From Gemmobacter lutimaris (lineage in GTDB: Bacteria; Pseudomonadota; Alphaproteobacteria; Rhodobacterales; Rhodobacteraceae), in the NCBI RefSeq assembly GCF_003570715.1, contig NZ_QXXQ01000016.1:23209-87208 (forward strand): a stretch of DNA of 64,000 bases, in the 5' to 3' direction. Each line of letters begins with the position of its first letter. Position 1 is the first letter of the stretch. Under the pieces are notes generated by a model. It worked only from the letters and a program-made list of their open reading frames with translations, was not told the origin of the DNA and searched no databases. Below, piece after piece: positions 35,922 through 44,447 of the stretch. The position numbers and the translations under genes were made by a program.

Positions 35922-36845
35922 TTATGGGTTCCAGACCGGTCGTGTACGCCAGTCGGTTGGGAAACCCATTTTCGATCGGTCGGAATCAGATTGTGCTTCG
36001 ATCAGACTCCGCAGCCGATCTCGCCAAGTGCTGTCCGTCGCTTGCTTGTCCATCATGTGAAGCAGAACGACCAATATGTTATAGAGCCGATTGTCGTTCT
36101 CTTCTTGCTTGCCTTCGGTCACCAGCACCAAGTCATCTTTGAAGCGCTTTATCTTGGGCAGTCGTTTGACCGTCCTGCGGTTCCAAAGCCGTCCGTGATG
36201 TGCGCAGATGTTTCTGGTCAACGCCAACACCTGTAGAGTGCCCTCTACGATCTCTTTGGTTGGCAAGCCCAGATCACGTCCCACCTGTGATTTGATTTTA
36301 TTGTCTTTTGTCGCCTGGAACCACTTCGAGAGTTCGCCAAGCGTCATCAGTTCGGTTGCCGACCACAGGGGCGGGGAATAGGGGTCCGTGTACTTGCCTT
36401 TGTAGTACAAAATGAAGGTTTCTTCGGATTTATCCACGGTCCGAGCGAGACGGACGAGCTGTTCTGCATGGTTCAAAAAGCCAGAGAACAGGCGGTGATC
36501 CAAATGAGCATGGGCACCGTGGGCATGTGCCATATGATAGGTCCAGCGCGATCTCACATGCACTTCAACACGTTCGATTGCCTCCAGTACCAGAACGCGC
36601 AGCCTTCGGTCGAAGACATACAGATCGGTTACCGCACTGAGGGTTGCGCCGTTTTCGAAGACCTTGCTGCGCGCGTTGCCGTTTTCGGGAGGTTTTTCGA
36701 AGGGGAGCCAGTAGGCGCTCAGCCTATAGTATCCAACTGTCTCAAGCCACTTCTTTGCAGTGTCATGGTCGCCGACATCCATGCCACGCTGGATGAGGAG
36801 CTGTAGTTGTTGCTCGATGCTTGAAGGCGTCTTCGTGAACTTCAA
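35922..36845 (-). CDS. Abi_2 (AbiD/AbiF-like) abortive infection protein
   Basis: About 307 residues. Family landmarks are KTPSSIEQQLQLLIQRGM, YYRLSAYWLPFE, RRLRVLVLEAIERVEVHVRS and RNICAHHGRLWNRR, the HEPN-like RNxxxH motif expected of an RNase active site. Known members abort phage infection. The longer frame to 37034 has no conservation; a TTG at 36845 with AGGGG upstream is my choice. It is convergent with the GIY-YIG gene, so two defence genes lie side by side. Confidence 0.82.
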   Translation of the reverse strand: MKFTKTPSSIEQQLQLLIQRGMDVGDHDTAKKWLETVGYYRLSAYWLPFEKPPENGNARSKVFENGATLSAVTDLYVFDRRLRVLVLEAIERVEVHVRSRWTYHMAHAHGAHAHLDHRLFSGFLNHAEQLVRLARTVDKSEETFILYYKGKYTDPYSPPLWSATELMTLGELSKWFQATKDNKIKSQVGRDLGLPTKEIVEGTLQVLALTRNICAHHGRLWNRRTVKRLPKIKRFKDDLVLVTEGKQEENDNRLYNILVVLLHMMDKQATDSTWRDRLRSLIEAQSDSDRSKMGFPTDWRTRPVWNP

Positions 36846-37141
36846 AGTACTGAGCAGACCCCTAAAAACAAGTAACCCCCCTGTATTGAGCTCGGCCTCT
36901 CGACCGGTCGCCTGGGGGGTGTTGTTGATAGAACTATATGTTCGGTCCGGCTGAATGTCAACGCATGTGTACCCGAGGGTTCCTGCACGATCACGTGGCA
37001 GGGGGATTGTGACTGACAGCAAAAGTCCCTGCATGCTTGAGCTGCGCCAAGTCGCGCCCGTCTAGGGAACCGCCGGTTCCCCCACGCAAGGCCGCTCGCT
37101 TAACGGATCGAAGGGGTTTCCCCAACCACGGTCTCGGGCAG
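36846..37141. other. intergenic stretch between abi gene and ISKra4
   Basis: No gene. It includes a hairpin (GGGAACC at 37065-37071, loop GCC, GGTTCCC at 37075-37081) without a T-run. Confidence 0.45.
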
Positions 37142-38602
37142 GGGAGTGGACAGAACATGGTGGTCATGCGGCGCGTTTTCTGTTTGCGACGGTCAGCCGA
37201 CCATCGAGAACAGCGGCCCTTGTGACGGCTACTCGGTGAGCCCCTTTGGGCGACCACCGCATCCTTCTGCGCTTTCCCATACGGGCATTGGCAATGTCTT
37301 CGACTGATCCTTCGGCACGAGATGACGAGATGGGCAGCCCGTTACGGTACCGTCGGCCATAATCGACGAGGGATTCCATGTTGTTCGCGAGATAGGTGTA
37401 CAGTGTCTCGCAGCGGGCCTGCACACGAGCGGCAGCGGTGCGGACAGCCAGAGGTTCTTCCCCGAGGCCGACGCAATCATGCATCAGCGCCTTCAGATAT
37501 GTTTCCGCCACCCGTGCTCTGCCATGCCAAAGCCGCCAACGGAGGCTTTTCGCGGGGCGCTGGAACAGCACTGGAACTCCAGTGAACCCCGGTGTCTGGA
37601 CCAGACCCTGAACGGCGGCCTCGATATGTTGAATGCGCATCGAGATGTGCCACCAGTCGAGGATATGTTTCACCTGACCGTCGCCACCCACGGCATTCCG
37701 TATGAGGTTCGGGAGAGCAAGCTCGCCATCAGAGATTACCGTCAACAGACGGCCTGGCTTCCATCCATAGTCGGACAGCTCTTCTCGCATGCGGCTGCTT
37801 GGCGATGCCGTCGCATTGGCGACCAAGCCAAATCGTCGGCACATATTGCGACTTTCAATCTTGCCGACCACAAGATCCAGGTGTCGCTGCTGATACTCCG
37901 GTCGACAGCGGATATGCGCACCGTCCAGAAAAACCGTCAAACCACCTTTGGGCGGGGCTTCAACGGGATCGCCTGATGCCCTTCGACTTTTCTCGAGCCC
38001 AGTGGCTACTCTTCCCAACCGGTCACGCACCGTGGTGTGATGGGGCGGATGGCAGGGGAGGAAGCTTTTCATCAGCCGCGCCGCTTCGCGAAAGGTATGC
38101 CGGGAACCAAGGTCCGCATGTAGCCGCTGCAACTCCGGGGTAGCCCGGTCTGGAAAGAAACAGGCCAGCGGAGAAATAGCTCCGCCGGGCATCGCTGCTG
38201 ACCTGGCATCACAAGAACATCGGCGCAAGCGCGCGGCTTTGACCCGAACCCGCCCAAAGAGCGTGTCGAGAACGCGCGTGCGGTAGTCATGAATGGCACG
38301 AACCGAGGCGCAATCCGGGCATGCGCGGCTTTCTCGAATGATCTCATCGACCTGGTCGTAAAGGATTACCCTTTGGATCTGTTCGACGATCCTCTTCCCA
38401 TCCTCGAGGCACAGCCCGATCCCATCTGGACAGGTCACCCGGTAGGGTCGAGAAATGCCTTCAAGCTGATGAGTGCGCTTCTCCCCGTTGTCGAAGGTAG
38501 TTTCGATCGTAATCCGTACGTCCATGGCAGCCCCCCATACAAAGAGCTTACCTTAGCACAGGCCAGATCACCGACGACGACCCCCATGTTCTGTCCACTC
38601 CC
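37142..38602 (-). mobile_element. ISKra4-family insertion sequence, copy 2 (1,461 bp)
   Basis: Same length, orientation and terminal repeats as copy 1. It has inserted in a HupE/UreJ gene, whose 3' end is lost. Central 750 bp are identical to copy 1 while the flanks differ at several percent. Confidence 0.9.
37164..38525 (-). CDS. ISKra4 family transposase
   Basis: A 453-residue DDE transposase, intact. Differences from copy 1 (for example LEGIS for LDGIS, GLCLED for GLRLED, GGAISPLACFF for GGPISPLAYFF, MESLVD for MEALVD, RKRAA for RKRPA) all lie in the first 105 or last 70 residues. Confidence 0.93.
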   Translation of the reverse strand: MDVRITIETTFDNGEKRTHQLEGISRPYRVTCPDGIGLCLEDGKRIVEQIQRVILYDQVDEIIRESRACPDCASVRAIHDYRTRVLDTLFGRVRVKAARLRRCSCDARSAAMPGGAISPLACFFPDRATPELQRLHADLGSRHTFREAARLMKSFLPCHPPHHTTVRDRLGRVATGLEKSRRASGDPVEAPPKGGLTVFLDGAHIRCRPEYQQRHLDLVVGKIESRNMCRRFGLVANATASPSSRMREELSDYGWKPGRLLTVISDGELALPNLIRNAVGGDGQVKHILDWWHISMRIQHIEAAVQGLVQTPGFTGVPVLFQRPAKSLRWRLWHGRARVAETYLKALMHDCVGLGEEPLAVRTAAARVQARCETLYTYLANNMESLVDYGRRYRNGLPISSSRAEGSVEDIANARMGKRRRMRWSPKGAHRVAVTRAAVLDGRLTVANRKRAA

Positions 38603-39187
38603 ACGCGACAACTGGCCAAGCTCGACACCGACGTTGAACGCAATGAGGTTACCCAGAAGGCCATCGGGCGAGATTTCATAGCTCTGGATTTTGGTCGCCA
38701 GACCAAAGCCATGCAGCAGTCCGAAGATCAGAGTCGCGGCCTTGGTATCCGGCTGCACCCCGAACCACAGCCGGAACGCGCCGAGGTTGTCGAGCGTCTT
38801 GTAAACCACCGAAAACGCGATGATCGCATCGATGATGTAGGCGTTGATCGAAATGGACCACCAGACTCCCGCGATCATCGTGACCGAATGGCCGATGGCA
38901 AAGATGCTGACGTAGGTAGCGATGTCCTTCGAGCGGTAAAGAAAGAACACCACCCCCGCGAGGAACAGGAGGTGATCGTAACCCGTCACCATATGCTTGG
39001 CGCCGAGGTAGATGAAGGCGATGGGGCGAAAGCCCGTCACCTCTTGCACATAGCCTGCGTCGCCTTCGGTGACGTTATGGGCAAGGGCCGCGCCTGCCAG
39101 AAGCAGGGAGGCAAGAAGGGTGCAGAGCGCAGCAAGGGCTGGCCACGGCACAGGGGGACGCAGAAGCGCCCGGGAATTGGGTGTCAT
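38603..39187 (-). pseudogene. HupE/UreJ-type metal permease, C terminus removed by ISKra4
   Basis: A membrane protein with signal-like first span (LLASLLLAGAALAHNVTEGD), then the family segments FIYLGAKHMVTGYDHLLFL, IFAIGHSVTMI and LIFGLLHGFGLATKI. It runs intact to NVGVELGQL at 38603, where the ISKra4 terminal repeat begins, replacing roughly the last one or two spans with IS-encoded residues. HupE/UreJ proteins take up or export nickel or cobalt. It sits 55 bp after the His-rich protein gene, facing the RcnR-like repressor, so it belonged to that regulon. Confidence 0.85.
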
Positions 39188-39242
39188 ATCGTAGATCCTG
39201 ATTGATGAATCGGTCGGACCGCCCGCTGACGCAGGCGGCGGC

Positions 39243-39593
39243 TCAGATGATCATCAGGCGCGGCGGCCGTCGCGGGCCCTCCCGGATCGTACCATCTGCG
39301 ACCATGCCTTCCGGTCGAAGGGCGCGCGTCGGTGGGGCATGGAACGCGGCGCCTGGCGGGGCAAGAACGGCCGCGCTGACATGATCATGATCGCCAGAAT
39401 CGTGGTGGCCGCTTGGCATGTCATGGGAATGGCCGTGCTCGGAATGATAGGCGCGGTGATCGGCCTCGGCCACCATTGCGCCGGGGCCATGCTTTACGGC
39501 CTCGATGGCGGGCGCTGCGGCAAGGGATAGCGCCATTACAATGGCCGCAAATAGCGTCCAAAGCCTGCCCCATCCTGCCAAGCGCCTTTTCAT
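39243..39593 (-). CDS. His-rich periplasmic protein of the nickel/cobalt locus
   Basis: A 116-residue protein with an N-terminal signal segment (LFAAIVMALSLAAAPAIEA) and a mature part holding HRAYHSEHGHSHDMPSGHHD then SGDHDH, more than ten histidines within 35 residues. This should bind Ni, Co or Zn in the periplasm. No named family recognised. It precedes hupE on the same strand and faces the RcnR-like repressor across GC-rich operator sequences. Confidence 0.7.
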   Translation of the reverse strand: MKRRLAGWGRLWTLFAAIVMALSLAAAPAIEAVKHGPGAMVAEADHRAYHSEHGHSHDMPSGHHDSGDHDHVSAAVLAPPGAAFHAPPTRALRPEGMVADGTIREGPRRPPRLMII

Positions 39594-39606
39594 TGCCTTA
39601 TCCTTC

Positions 39607-39621
39607 GGGGATGCACTCCCC
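39607..39621. promoter_or_regulatory. secondary G/C-tract dyad
   Basis: GGGGATGCACTCCCC: 5-bp arms around five bases, 18 bp from the main site and nearer the His-rich gene. It could be a second repressor site serving the leftward promoter. Confidence 0.4.
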
Positions 39622-39638
39622 TGTTCCTTGCTTGCCTC

Positions 39639-39655
39639 ATCCCCCTAGGGGGGAT
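39639..39655. promoter_or_regulatory. RcnR/CsoR-type operator
   Basis: ATCCCCCTAGGGGGGAT is nearly the canonical C-tract/TA/G-tract operator of the RcnR-CsoR family. It ends 11 bp before the repressor gene, in the divergent region with the His-rich/hupE operon, so one protein could control both sides. Confidence 0.8.
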
Positions 39656-39666
39656 AGGCTCGATAT

Positions 39667-39924
39667 ATGTCAGAACCTCATGTCCATGCAAGTCACACCG
39701 CCATCGCCACCCGGCTGAAGCGCGCCGAGGGGCATCTGCGCCGCGTCATCGGCATGATCGAGGAGGGGCGGCCTTGCGTCGATCTGGCCACCCAGCTGCA
39801 CGCCGTTGAACGCGCGGTGGCCGAGGCGAAGCGGGCATTGATCCACGACCACATTGACCACTGCGTCACGGCCGGGGGCGATCACGATCTGGCCGAGATC
39901 AAAGCCCTGACCAAGCTGCTGTAA
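39667..39924 (+). CDS. RcnR/CsoR-family metal-sensing repressor
   Basis: An 85-residue all-helical DUF156 protein. ATRLKRAEGHLRRVIGMIEE is the DNA-contact helix, and the ligand residues are present: N-terminal histidines (His5, His7, His10), Cys37 (GRPCVDL), and His in IHDHIDHCV. The His-rich N terminus argues for a Ni/Co sensor such as RcnR rather than Cu-sensing CsoR. It represses itself and the exporter gene that starts one base after its stop. Confidence 0.87.
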   Translation: MSEPHVHASHTAIATRLKRAEGHLRRVIGMIEEGRPCVDLATQLHAVERAVAEAKRALIHDHIDHCVTAGGDHDLAEIKALTKLL

Positions 39925-39925
39925 G

Positions 39926-41239
39926 ATGCTGAACACGCTGCGCAACCGCACTTTCCGACACCTGTTCGCAGCACAGCTTGTGGCGCTGGTCGGCACGGGA
40001 CTTGCCACTGTGGCGCTTGGCCTTCTGGCCTGGCAACTCGCTGGGGCGGATGCCGGGCTGGTGCTCGGCACGGCGCTGGCGATCAAGATGATTGCCTATG
40101 TCACTCTGGCCCCTGTCGCCGCCGCATTGGCCGAACGGCTGCCGCGCCGGGCGTTTCTGGTGGCTCTGGACCTGATCCGTGCAGGCGTCGTGCTGTTCCT
40201 GCCGTTTGTCACCGAGGTCTGGCAGGTCTACGTCCTGATCTTTATGCTGCAAGCGGCTTCGGCCGGGTTCACTCCGGCGTTTCAGGCCACCATCCCCGAC
40301 GTGCTGCCAGACGAGCGCGACTATACCAACGCTCTGTCCCTGATGCGATTGACCGAGGATCTGGAGCAGTTGCTTTCGCCAATTCTGGCCGCTGCCCTGC
40401 TGACGGTGGTCAGCTTTCCGGTGCTGTTCGGGGGCACAGTCGCGGGATTTGTGCTGTCCGCGCTGCTGGTAGTCACGGTTGCCTTGCCGATGCGCGCACC
40501 TGCAGAGGCGGGGCAGTTCTGGGCCAGCACCACCAAGGGCATCCGCATCTATCTGGCCACGCCGCGCCTGCGGGGGCTGATGGTCATGGAACTGGCGGTC
40601 GCGGCGGCAGGCGCAATGATCTACGTGAACACGGTTGTTCTGGTGCAGGCCCGGTTTGGTCTCGGCGGATCGCAGGTGGCGCTGGCCTTTGCCGCCTTTG
40701 GCGCGGGGTCGATGGTGGCGGCCTTCCTGCTGCCGAGTCTGCTGGACCGTCTGGCGGACCGCCCGGTGATGCTGGGCGGGGCTGGGCTGATGGTGGCGGG
40801 CGTGGCGGTGACACCGCTGATACCGGGGCTGGTCGCCCTGATGGCGTTATGGGCGGTGATCGGCTTTGGCTTTTCCCTGACCCAAACCCCCATCGGGCGC
40901 ATCCTGAACCGTTCCGCCCGCCCTGAGGATCGCCCCGCCGTCTTTGCCGCGCAGTTCGCGCTGTCGCATGCCTGCTGGCTGATCACCTACCCGTTGGCAG
41001 GCTGGCTTGGGTCGGCGTTTGGTTTGGCGCAGGCAGCACTTGGGCTGGCGGCTGTCGGCATCGTTGCAATGGTTGCCGTTTTGCGGCTTTGGCCCGCCCA
41101 TGACCCGGCGGAACTGGAGCATGACCACGCCGACCTTGCGCCCGATCATCCGCACCTGCGGGAGGGTCATGACGGAACACACCGACATCCCGTCATGATC
41201 GACCCGTTGCACCCGCATTGGCCTCGCCGGACGGCCTGA
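39926..41239 (+). CDS. NreB-like MFS nickel/cobalt exporter with His-rich tail
   Basis: A 437-residue major facilitator of about twelve spans. MLNTLRNRTFRHLFAAQLVALVG and the DRL motif between TM8 and TM9 (LLDRLADRPVMLGG) are typical of the NreB/EntS branch. The last 35 residues are metal-binding: EHDHADLAPDHPHLREGHDG then THRH. NreB and NrsD share this tail. It is expressed with the repressor gene from the C/G-tract promoter and should expel Ni or Co. Confidence 0.82.
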   Translation: MLNTLRNRTFRHLFAAQLVALVGTGLATVALGLLAWQLAGADAGLVLGTALAIKMIAYVTLAPVAAALAERLPRRAFLVALDLIRAGVVLFLPFVTEVWQVYVLIFMLQAASAGFTPAFQATIPDVLPDERDYTNALSLMRLTEDLEQLLSPILAAALLTVVSFPVLFGGTVAGFVLSALLVVTVALPMRAPAEAGQFWASTTKGIRIYLATPRLRGLMVMELAVAAAGAMIYVNTVVLVQARFGLGGSQVALAFAAFGAGSMVAAFLLPSLLDRLADRPVMLGGAGLMVAGVAVTPLIPGLVALMALWAVIGFGFSLTQTPIGRILNRSARPEDRPAVFAAQFALSHACWLITYPLAGWLGSAFGLAQAALGLAAVGIVAMVAVLRLWPAHDPAELEHDHADLAPDHPHLREGHDGTHRHPVMIDPLHPHWPRRTA

Positions 41240-41259
41240 CTGGACTCGCGCCCAAGACC

Positions 41260-41595
41260 TCAGGCGGCGCGCGGCGCAAACAGGATGATCGCTGCCCCGA
41301 TCAGACATACCGCAGCCCCGGTGACATCCCAGCCATCCGGGCGCTGGCCCTCGACTGCCCAAAGCCAGATCAGCGACGCGGCGATATAGACGCCGCCATA
41401 GGCCGCATAGGCCCGCCCGGCAGCATCGGACGGGGCCAATGTCAGTAACCAGGCAAAGGCAGCAAGCGAGGCAAGACCCGGCACAAGCCACAGCGCTGAG
41501 GCCCCAAGCCGCATCCAGGCCCAGACCGCAAAGCACCCGGCGATCTCGGCCAGTGCGGCAAGGGCATAAAGCGCCACGGTCGGGGCGGAACTCAT
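41260..41595 (-). CDS. YnfA family (UPF0060) membrane protein
   Basis: A 111-residue four-span protein of the small multidrug resistance type: [40 protein letters not shown] and the end [17 protein letters not shown]. Its ATG overlaps the stop of the upstream cadR-like gene, which links it to the metal regulon. Substrates of YnfA are uncertain. Confidence 0.88.
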   Translation of the reverse strand: MSSAPTVALYALAALAEIAGCFAVWAWMRLGASALWLVPGLASLAAFAWLLTLAPSDAAGRAYAAYGGVYIAASLIWLWAVEGQRPDGWDVTGAAVCLIGAAIILFAPRAA

Positions 41596-42038
41596 CCGGC
41601 GACCTCGATCAGGTGTCCGGCGTGGGCATGGTCCGCGTGGCACTTTGCATGATCACCCAAGACCTCGATCACACGGCAATCGGCAATCACGCCCCCCGCG
41701 CACTGAACCAGCATCCGCTCCAGCTCCGCTTTGAGCGCCACGAGCCGCGCAATGCGCGCTTCGACCGCTGCAAGCTGCGCCGAGGCGATGGCATCTGCCG
41801 CAGCACAAGACTGGTCTGGCCGATCCGAAAGGCTGAGCAGGTCGCGGATCGCATCGAGCGGGAAACCGAGTTCGCGGGCGTGGCGGATGAAGGTCAGCCG
41901 CTCTTGTGCCTTTTGGCCATAAAGCCGCTGATTGCCTGCGCTGCGCTCGGCCTCGGGCAGAAGGCCAATCTCTTCGTAGTAGCGGATGGTCGGCACTTTG
42001 ACCCCGGCGGCATCGCTCAGTTTTCCGATGGTGAGCAT
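41592..42038 (-). CDS. CadR/ZntR-like MerR family regulator with His-rich tail
   Basis: A 148-residue sensor: [21 protein letters not shown] winged helix, [10 protein letters not shown] with the first Cys and CAGGVIADC with the loop cysteines. The extra tail [13 protein letters not shown] is the hallmark of CadR. Start ATG at 42038 has AAGGA six bases upstream. It faces the Zn/Cd ATPase across a perfect operator and should activate it when Cd, Zn or Pb is present. Confidence 0.9.
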   Translation of the reverse strand: MLTIGKLSDAAGVKVPTIRYYEEIGLLPEAERSAGNQRLYGQKAQERLTFIRHARELGFPLDAIRDLLSLSDRPDQSCAAADAIASAQLAAVEARIARLVALKAELERMLVQCAGGVIADCRVIEVLGDHAKCHADHAHAGHLIEVAG

Positions 42039-42047
42039 GTTTTGTCC

Positions 42048-42078
42048 TTGCACCTCTAGTTACTAGAGAGATTACAGA
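42048..42078 (+). promoter_or_regulatory. MerR-type promoter of the Zn/Cd/Pb ATPase operon
   Basis: TTGCAC (-35) and TACAGA (-10) are separated by 19 bp that contain CTCTAG-TTA-CTAGAG (42054-42068). The long spacer with a central dyad is diagnostic for MerR-family activation. Confidence 0.82.
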
Positions 42079-42130
42079 GGAGCCTGAACAGTTGCAACCG
42101 GCGCCAAGGCTCCGGTGGGAAAGGTCTGAA

Positions 42131-44443
42131 ATGGCACAGAAATCAGAGGCCGAATCGCAGGAGTGGGTCGTCACCGGGATGGATTGCGCCTCCTGTGCCG
42201 TGAAGATCCGGACGGCTGTGGAGCGGCTTCCGGGGGTCAGCGACGTCACCGTAGCGGTCATGGCGGAAAAGCTGACGCTGAAGCTGGAGCCTGGCACCAC
42301 GCCGCGCGACAAGATCGAGGCGGCGGTGACGAAGCTGGGCTTTGGCATCGGGGCCACCAAGGCCAAAAAGGCCAAGGCGTTCGTCATGCCCGGTGCGCTG
42401 GACGCCGGGAAAAACGATGGCCACGCTGGACCTGATCACGCGGACCATGTCGGTCACGACCACGTCGCTTCGTCCGACACGATGGCAAACGTCACCCCCG
42501 CCCCTGTCGACAGCGAGGATGGTCATGGCGCGCCCGGCCACATCCACAACGACCCTGCCGACCGGGGCAAGCGCTGGTATGAAACCGGCAAAGGCCGCCT
42601 GGTCATCGGTACCGGCCTGCTGCTGTGTGCCGCTTGGGCGGTCAAACTGCTGGCGTCCGAAGACATCGCAAACTGGGCGTTCATCGCGGCCTGCCTGATC
42701 GGTGTGGCACCGGTGGCGCGGCGGGCGTTTTCGGCGCTGCAAGCCGGAATGCCTTTCACTATTGAAATGCTGATGACCATTGCCGCCGTCGGTGCGCTGT
42801 TCATCGGGGCGGCGGAGGAGGCGGCGCTGGTCGTGTTCCTGTTCGCAGTCGGCGAGGTGCTGGAAGGCGTGGCAGCCAACAAGGCGCGCGACGGCATACG
42901 GGCGCTGGCAAACCTGATCCCCAAGACCGCGCTGGTCGAGGAGAACGGCGCAACGCGTGAGGTGGCCGCCGACACGCTGCGCATCGGCCAGAGGGTGCTG
43001 GTGCGCCCCGGCGACCGGGTTCCGGCCGATGGGGAGATCGTCGAGGGCACGTCGGGCGTCGATGACAGCCCGGTGACTGGCGAAAGCATGCCCGTGACCA
43101 AGGGGCCGGGCGATGCGGTCTTTGCAGGCTCGATCAATACCGAGGCCGCCTTGCGCGTGCAGGTCACCAAGGCCGCCGAGGACAACACGATCGCGCGGAT
43201 CATCAAGCTGGTGGAAGAGGCCGAAACTTCGCGTGCGCCGACCGAGCGGTTCATCGACAAGTTCAGCCGCATCTACATGCCCGCCATCGTCGGCGTGTCC
43301 CTGCTGGTAGTGCTGGTGCCGCCGCTGGCCTTTGGTCAGGCGTGGGACACCTGGATCTATCGCGGTCTGGCCCTGCTGCTGATCGGCTGCCCTTGCGCGC
43401 TGGTCATCTCGGTTCCCGCTTCCATCGCTTCATCCTTGTCGGCAGGGGCTCGGCGCGGGCTGTTGATGAAGGGGGGTGCCGTCATCGAGGCTACCGCGAA
43501 GGTGACGAAAGTGGCCTTCGACAAGACCGGCACGCTGACCCATGGCCGCCCCGTGGTCACCGACGTCATCGCCTTCGACGGCGTGACCGAGGCCGAACTG
43601 CTGGCGGTCGCTGCCGGGGTCGAGAACGGCTCAAGCCACCCGCTGGCCATCGCCATACTGAACCGCGCCAAGGAGGCGGGCATCACCGCCCTGCCGTCGC
43701 GCGAAGCGAAGGCGATCATCGGCAAAGGCGTCGAGGCCGTCGTCGGCGACGCGAAGGCGTGGGTTGCCTCACCCCGCCATGCCACCGATGCGGGTGCACT
43801 GGACGGGCTTGGCCTGCGGCGGACAACACAGTTGGAGGAAGAGGGCAAGACGGCTGTGGTGATCTACCGCGAGCGTCGCGGCCTTGGGATCATCGCCATG
43901 CGCGACGAGCCACGCGCCGATGCGGTGAAGGCGGTGCAGCAGTTGAAGGCGCTTGGCGTGGGGTCAGTGATCCTGACCGGCGACAACGAACGCACGGCGG
44001 CGGCCATCGCGGGCGGCATGGGCATGGAGTTCCGCGCTGACATGATGCCCGAGGACAAGCTGAACTTCATCAAGACGATGGCCGAGGGCGGCGGCGTGAT
44101 GATGATCGGTGACGGCATCAACGATGCACCCGCCCTGAAACAGGCAAGCGTTGGCGTGGCGATGGGGTCGGGCACCGATGTGGCGCTGGAAACGGCCGAT
44201 GCCGCGATCCTGCGCGACAAGGTGACGGACGTGCCTGGGCTGATCCGGCTGAGCCGTGCCACCATGGCCAACATCCGCCAGAACGTGACCATCGCGCTTG
44301 GGCTGAAGGCGGTGTTTTTGGTGACGACGGTGTTTGGTATGACCGGCCTCTGGATCGCCATTCTGGCCGATACAGGGGCGACGGTGCTGGTCACGCTGAA
44401 TGCGCTGCGCCTGCTGCGGTTCAACCCGGAACGCGAGGGCTGA
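42131..44443 (+). CDS. Zn/Cd/Pb-exporting P1B-type ATPase (ZntA/CadA)
   Basis: A 770-residue inner-membrane pump. One HMA domain with GMDCASC (Cys19, Cys22), then a His/Asp-rich linker (about residues 95-140: HAGPDHADHVGHDH and others), eight spans, CPC at 420-422 (IGCPCALVISVPAS), Asp464 in DKTGTLTHG and [13 protein letters not shown]. The VISVPAS context after CPC and the absence of the copper-type [11 protein letters not shown] point to Zn/Cd/Pb. It leads the operon with ICMT, lspA, dsbB and dsbA. Confidence 0.92.
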   Translation: MAQKSEAESQEWVVTGMDCASCAVKIRTAVERLPGVSDVTVAVMAEKLTLKLEPGTTPRDKIEAAVTKLGFGIGATKAKKAKAFVMPGALDAGKNDGHAGPDHADHVGHDHVASSDTMANVTPAPVDSEDGHGAPGHIHNDPADRGKRWYETGKGRLVIGTGLLLCAAWAVKLLASEDIANWAFIAACLIGVAPVARRAFSALQAGMPFTIEMLMTIAAVGALFIGAAEEAALVVFLFAVGEVLEGVAANKARDGIRALANLIPKTALVEENGATREVAADTLRIGQRVLVRPGDRVPADGEIVEGTSGVDDSPVTGESMPVTKGPGDAVFAGSINTEAALRVQVTKAAEDNTIARIIKLVEEAETSRAPTERFIDKFSRIYMPAIVGVSLLVVLVPPLAFGQAWDTWIYRGLALLLIGCPCALVISVPASIASSLSAGARRGLLMKGGAVIEATAKVTKVAFDKTGTLTHGRPVVTDVIAFDGVTEAELLAVAAGVENGSSHPLAIAILNRAKEAGITALPSREAKAIIGKGVEAVVGDAKAWVASPRHATDAGALDGLGLRRTTQLEEEGKTAVVIYRERRGLGIIAMRDEPRADAVKAVQQLKALGVGSVILTGDNERTAAAIAGGMGMEFRADMMPEDKLNFIKTMAEGGGVMMIGDGINDAPALKQASVGVAMGSGTDVALETADAAILRDKVTDVPGLIRLSRATMANIRQNVTIALGLKAVFLVTTVFGMTGLWIAILADTGATVLVTLNALRLLRFNPEREG

Positions 44444-44447
44444 TCCG

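Noticed and set aside
37479..37976. 165-codon plus-strand frame inside ISKra4, also present in copy 1
   Set aside because: Its conservation between the two copies only reflects the identical antisense transposase gene.
38435..38602. C-terminal 56 codons of the HupE frame
   Set aside because: They are ISKra4 sequence read in the HupE frame, not part of the permease.
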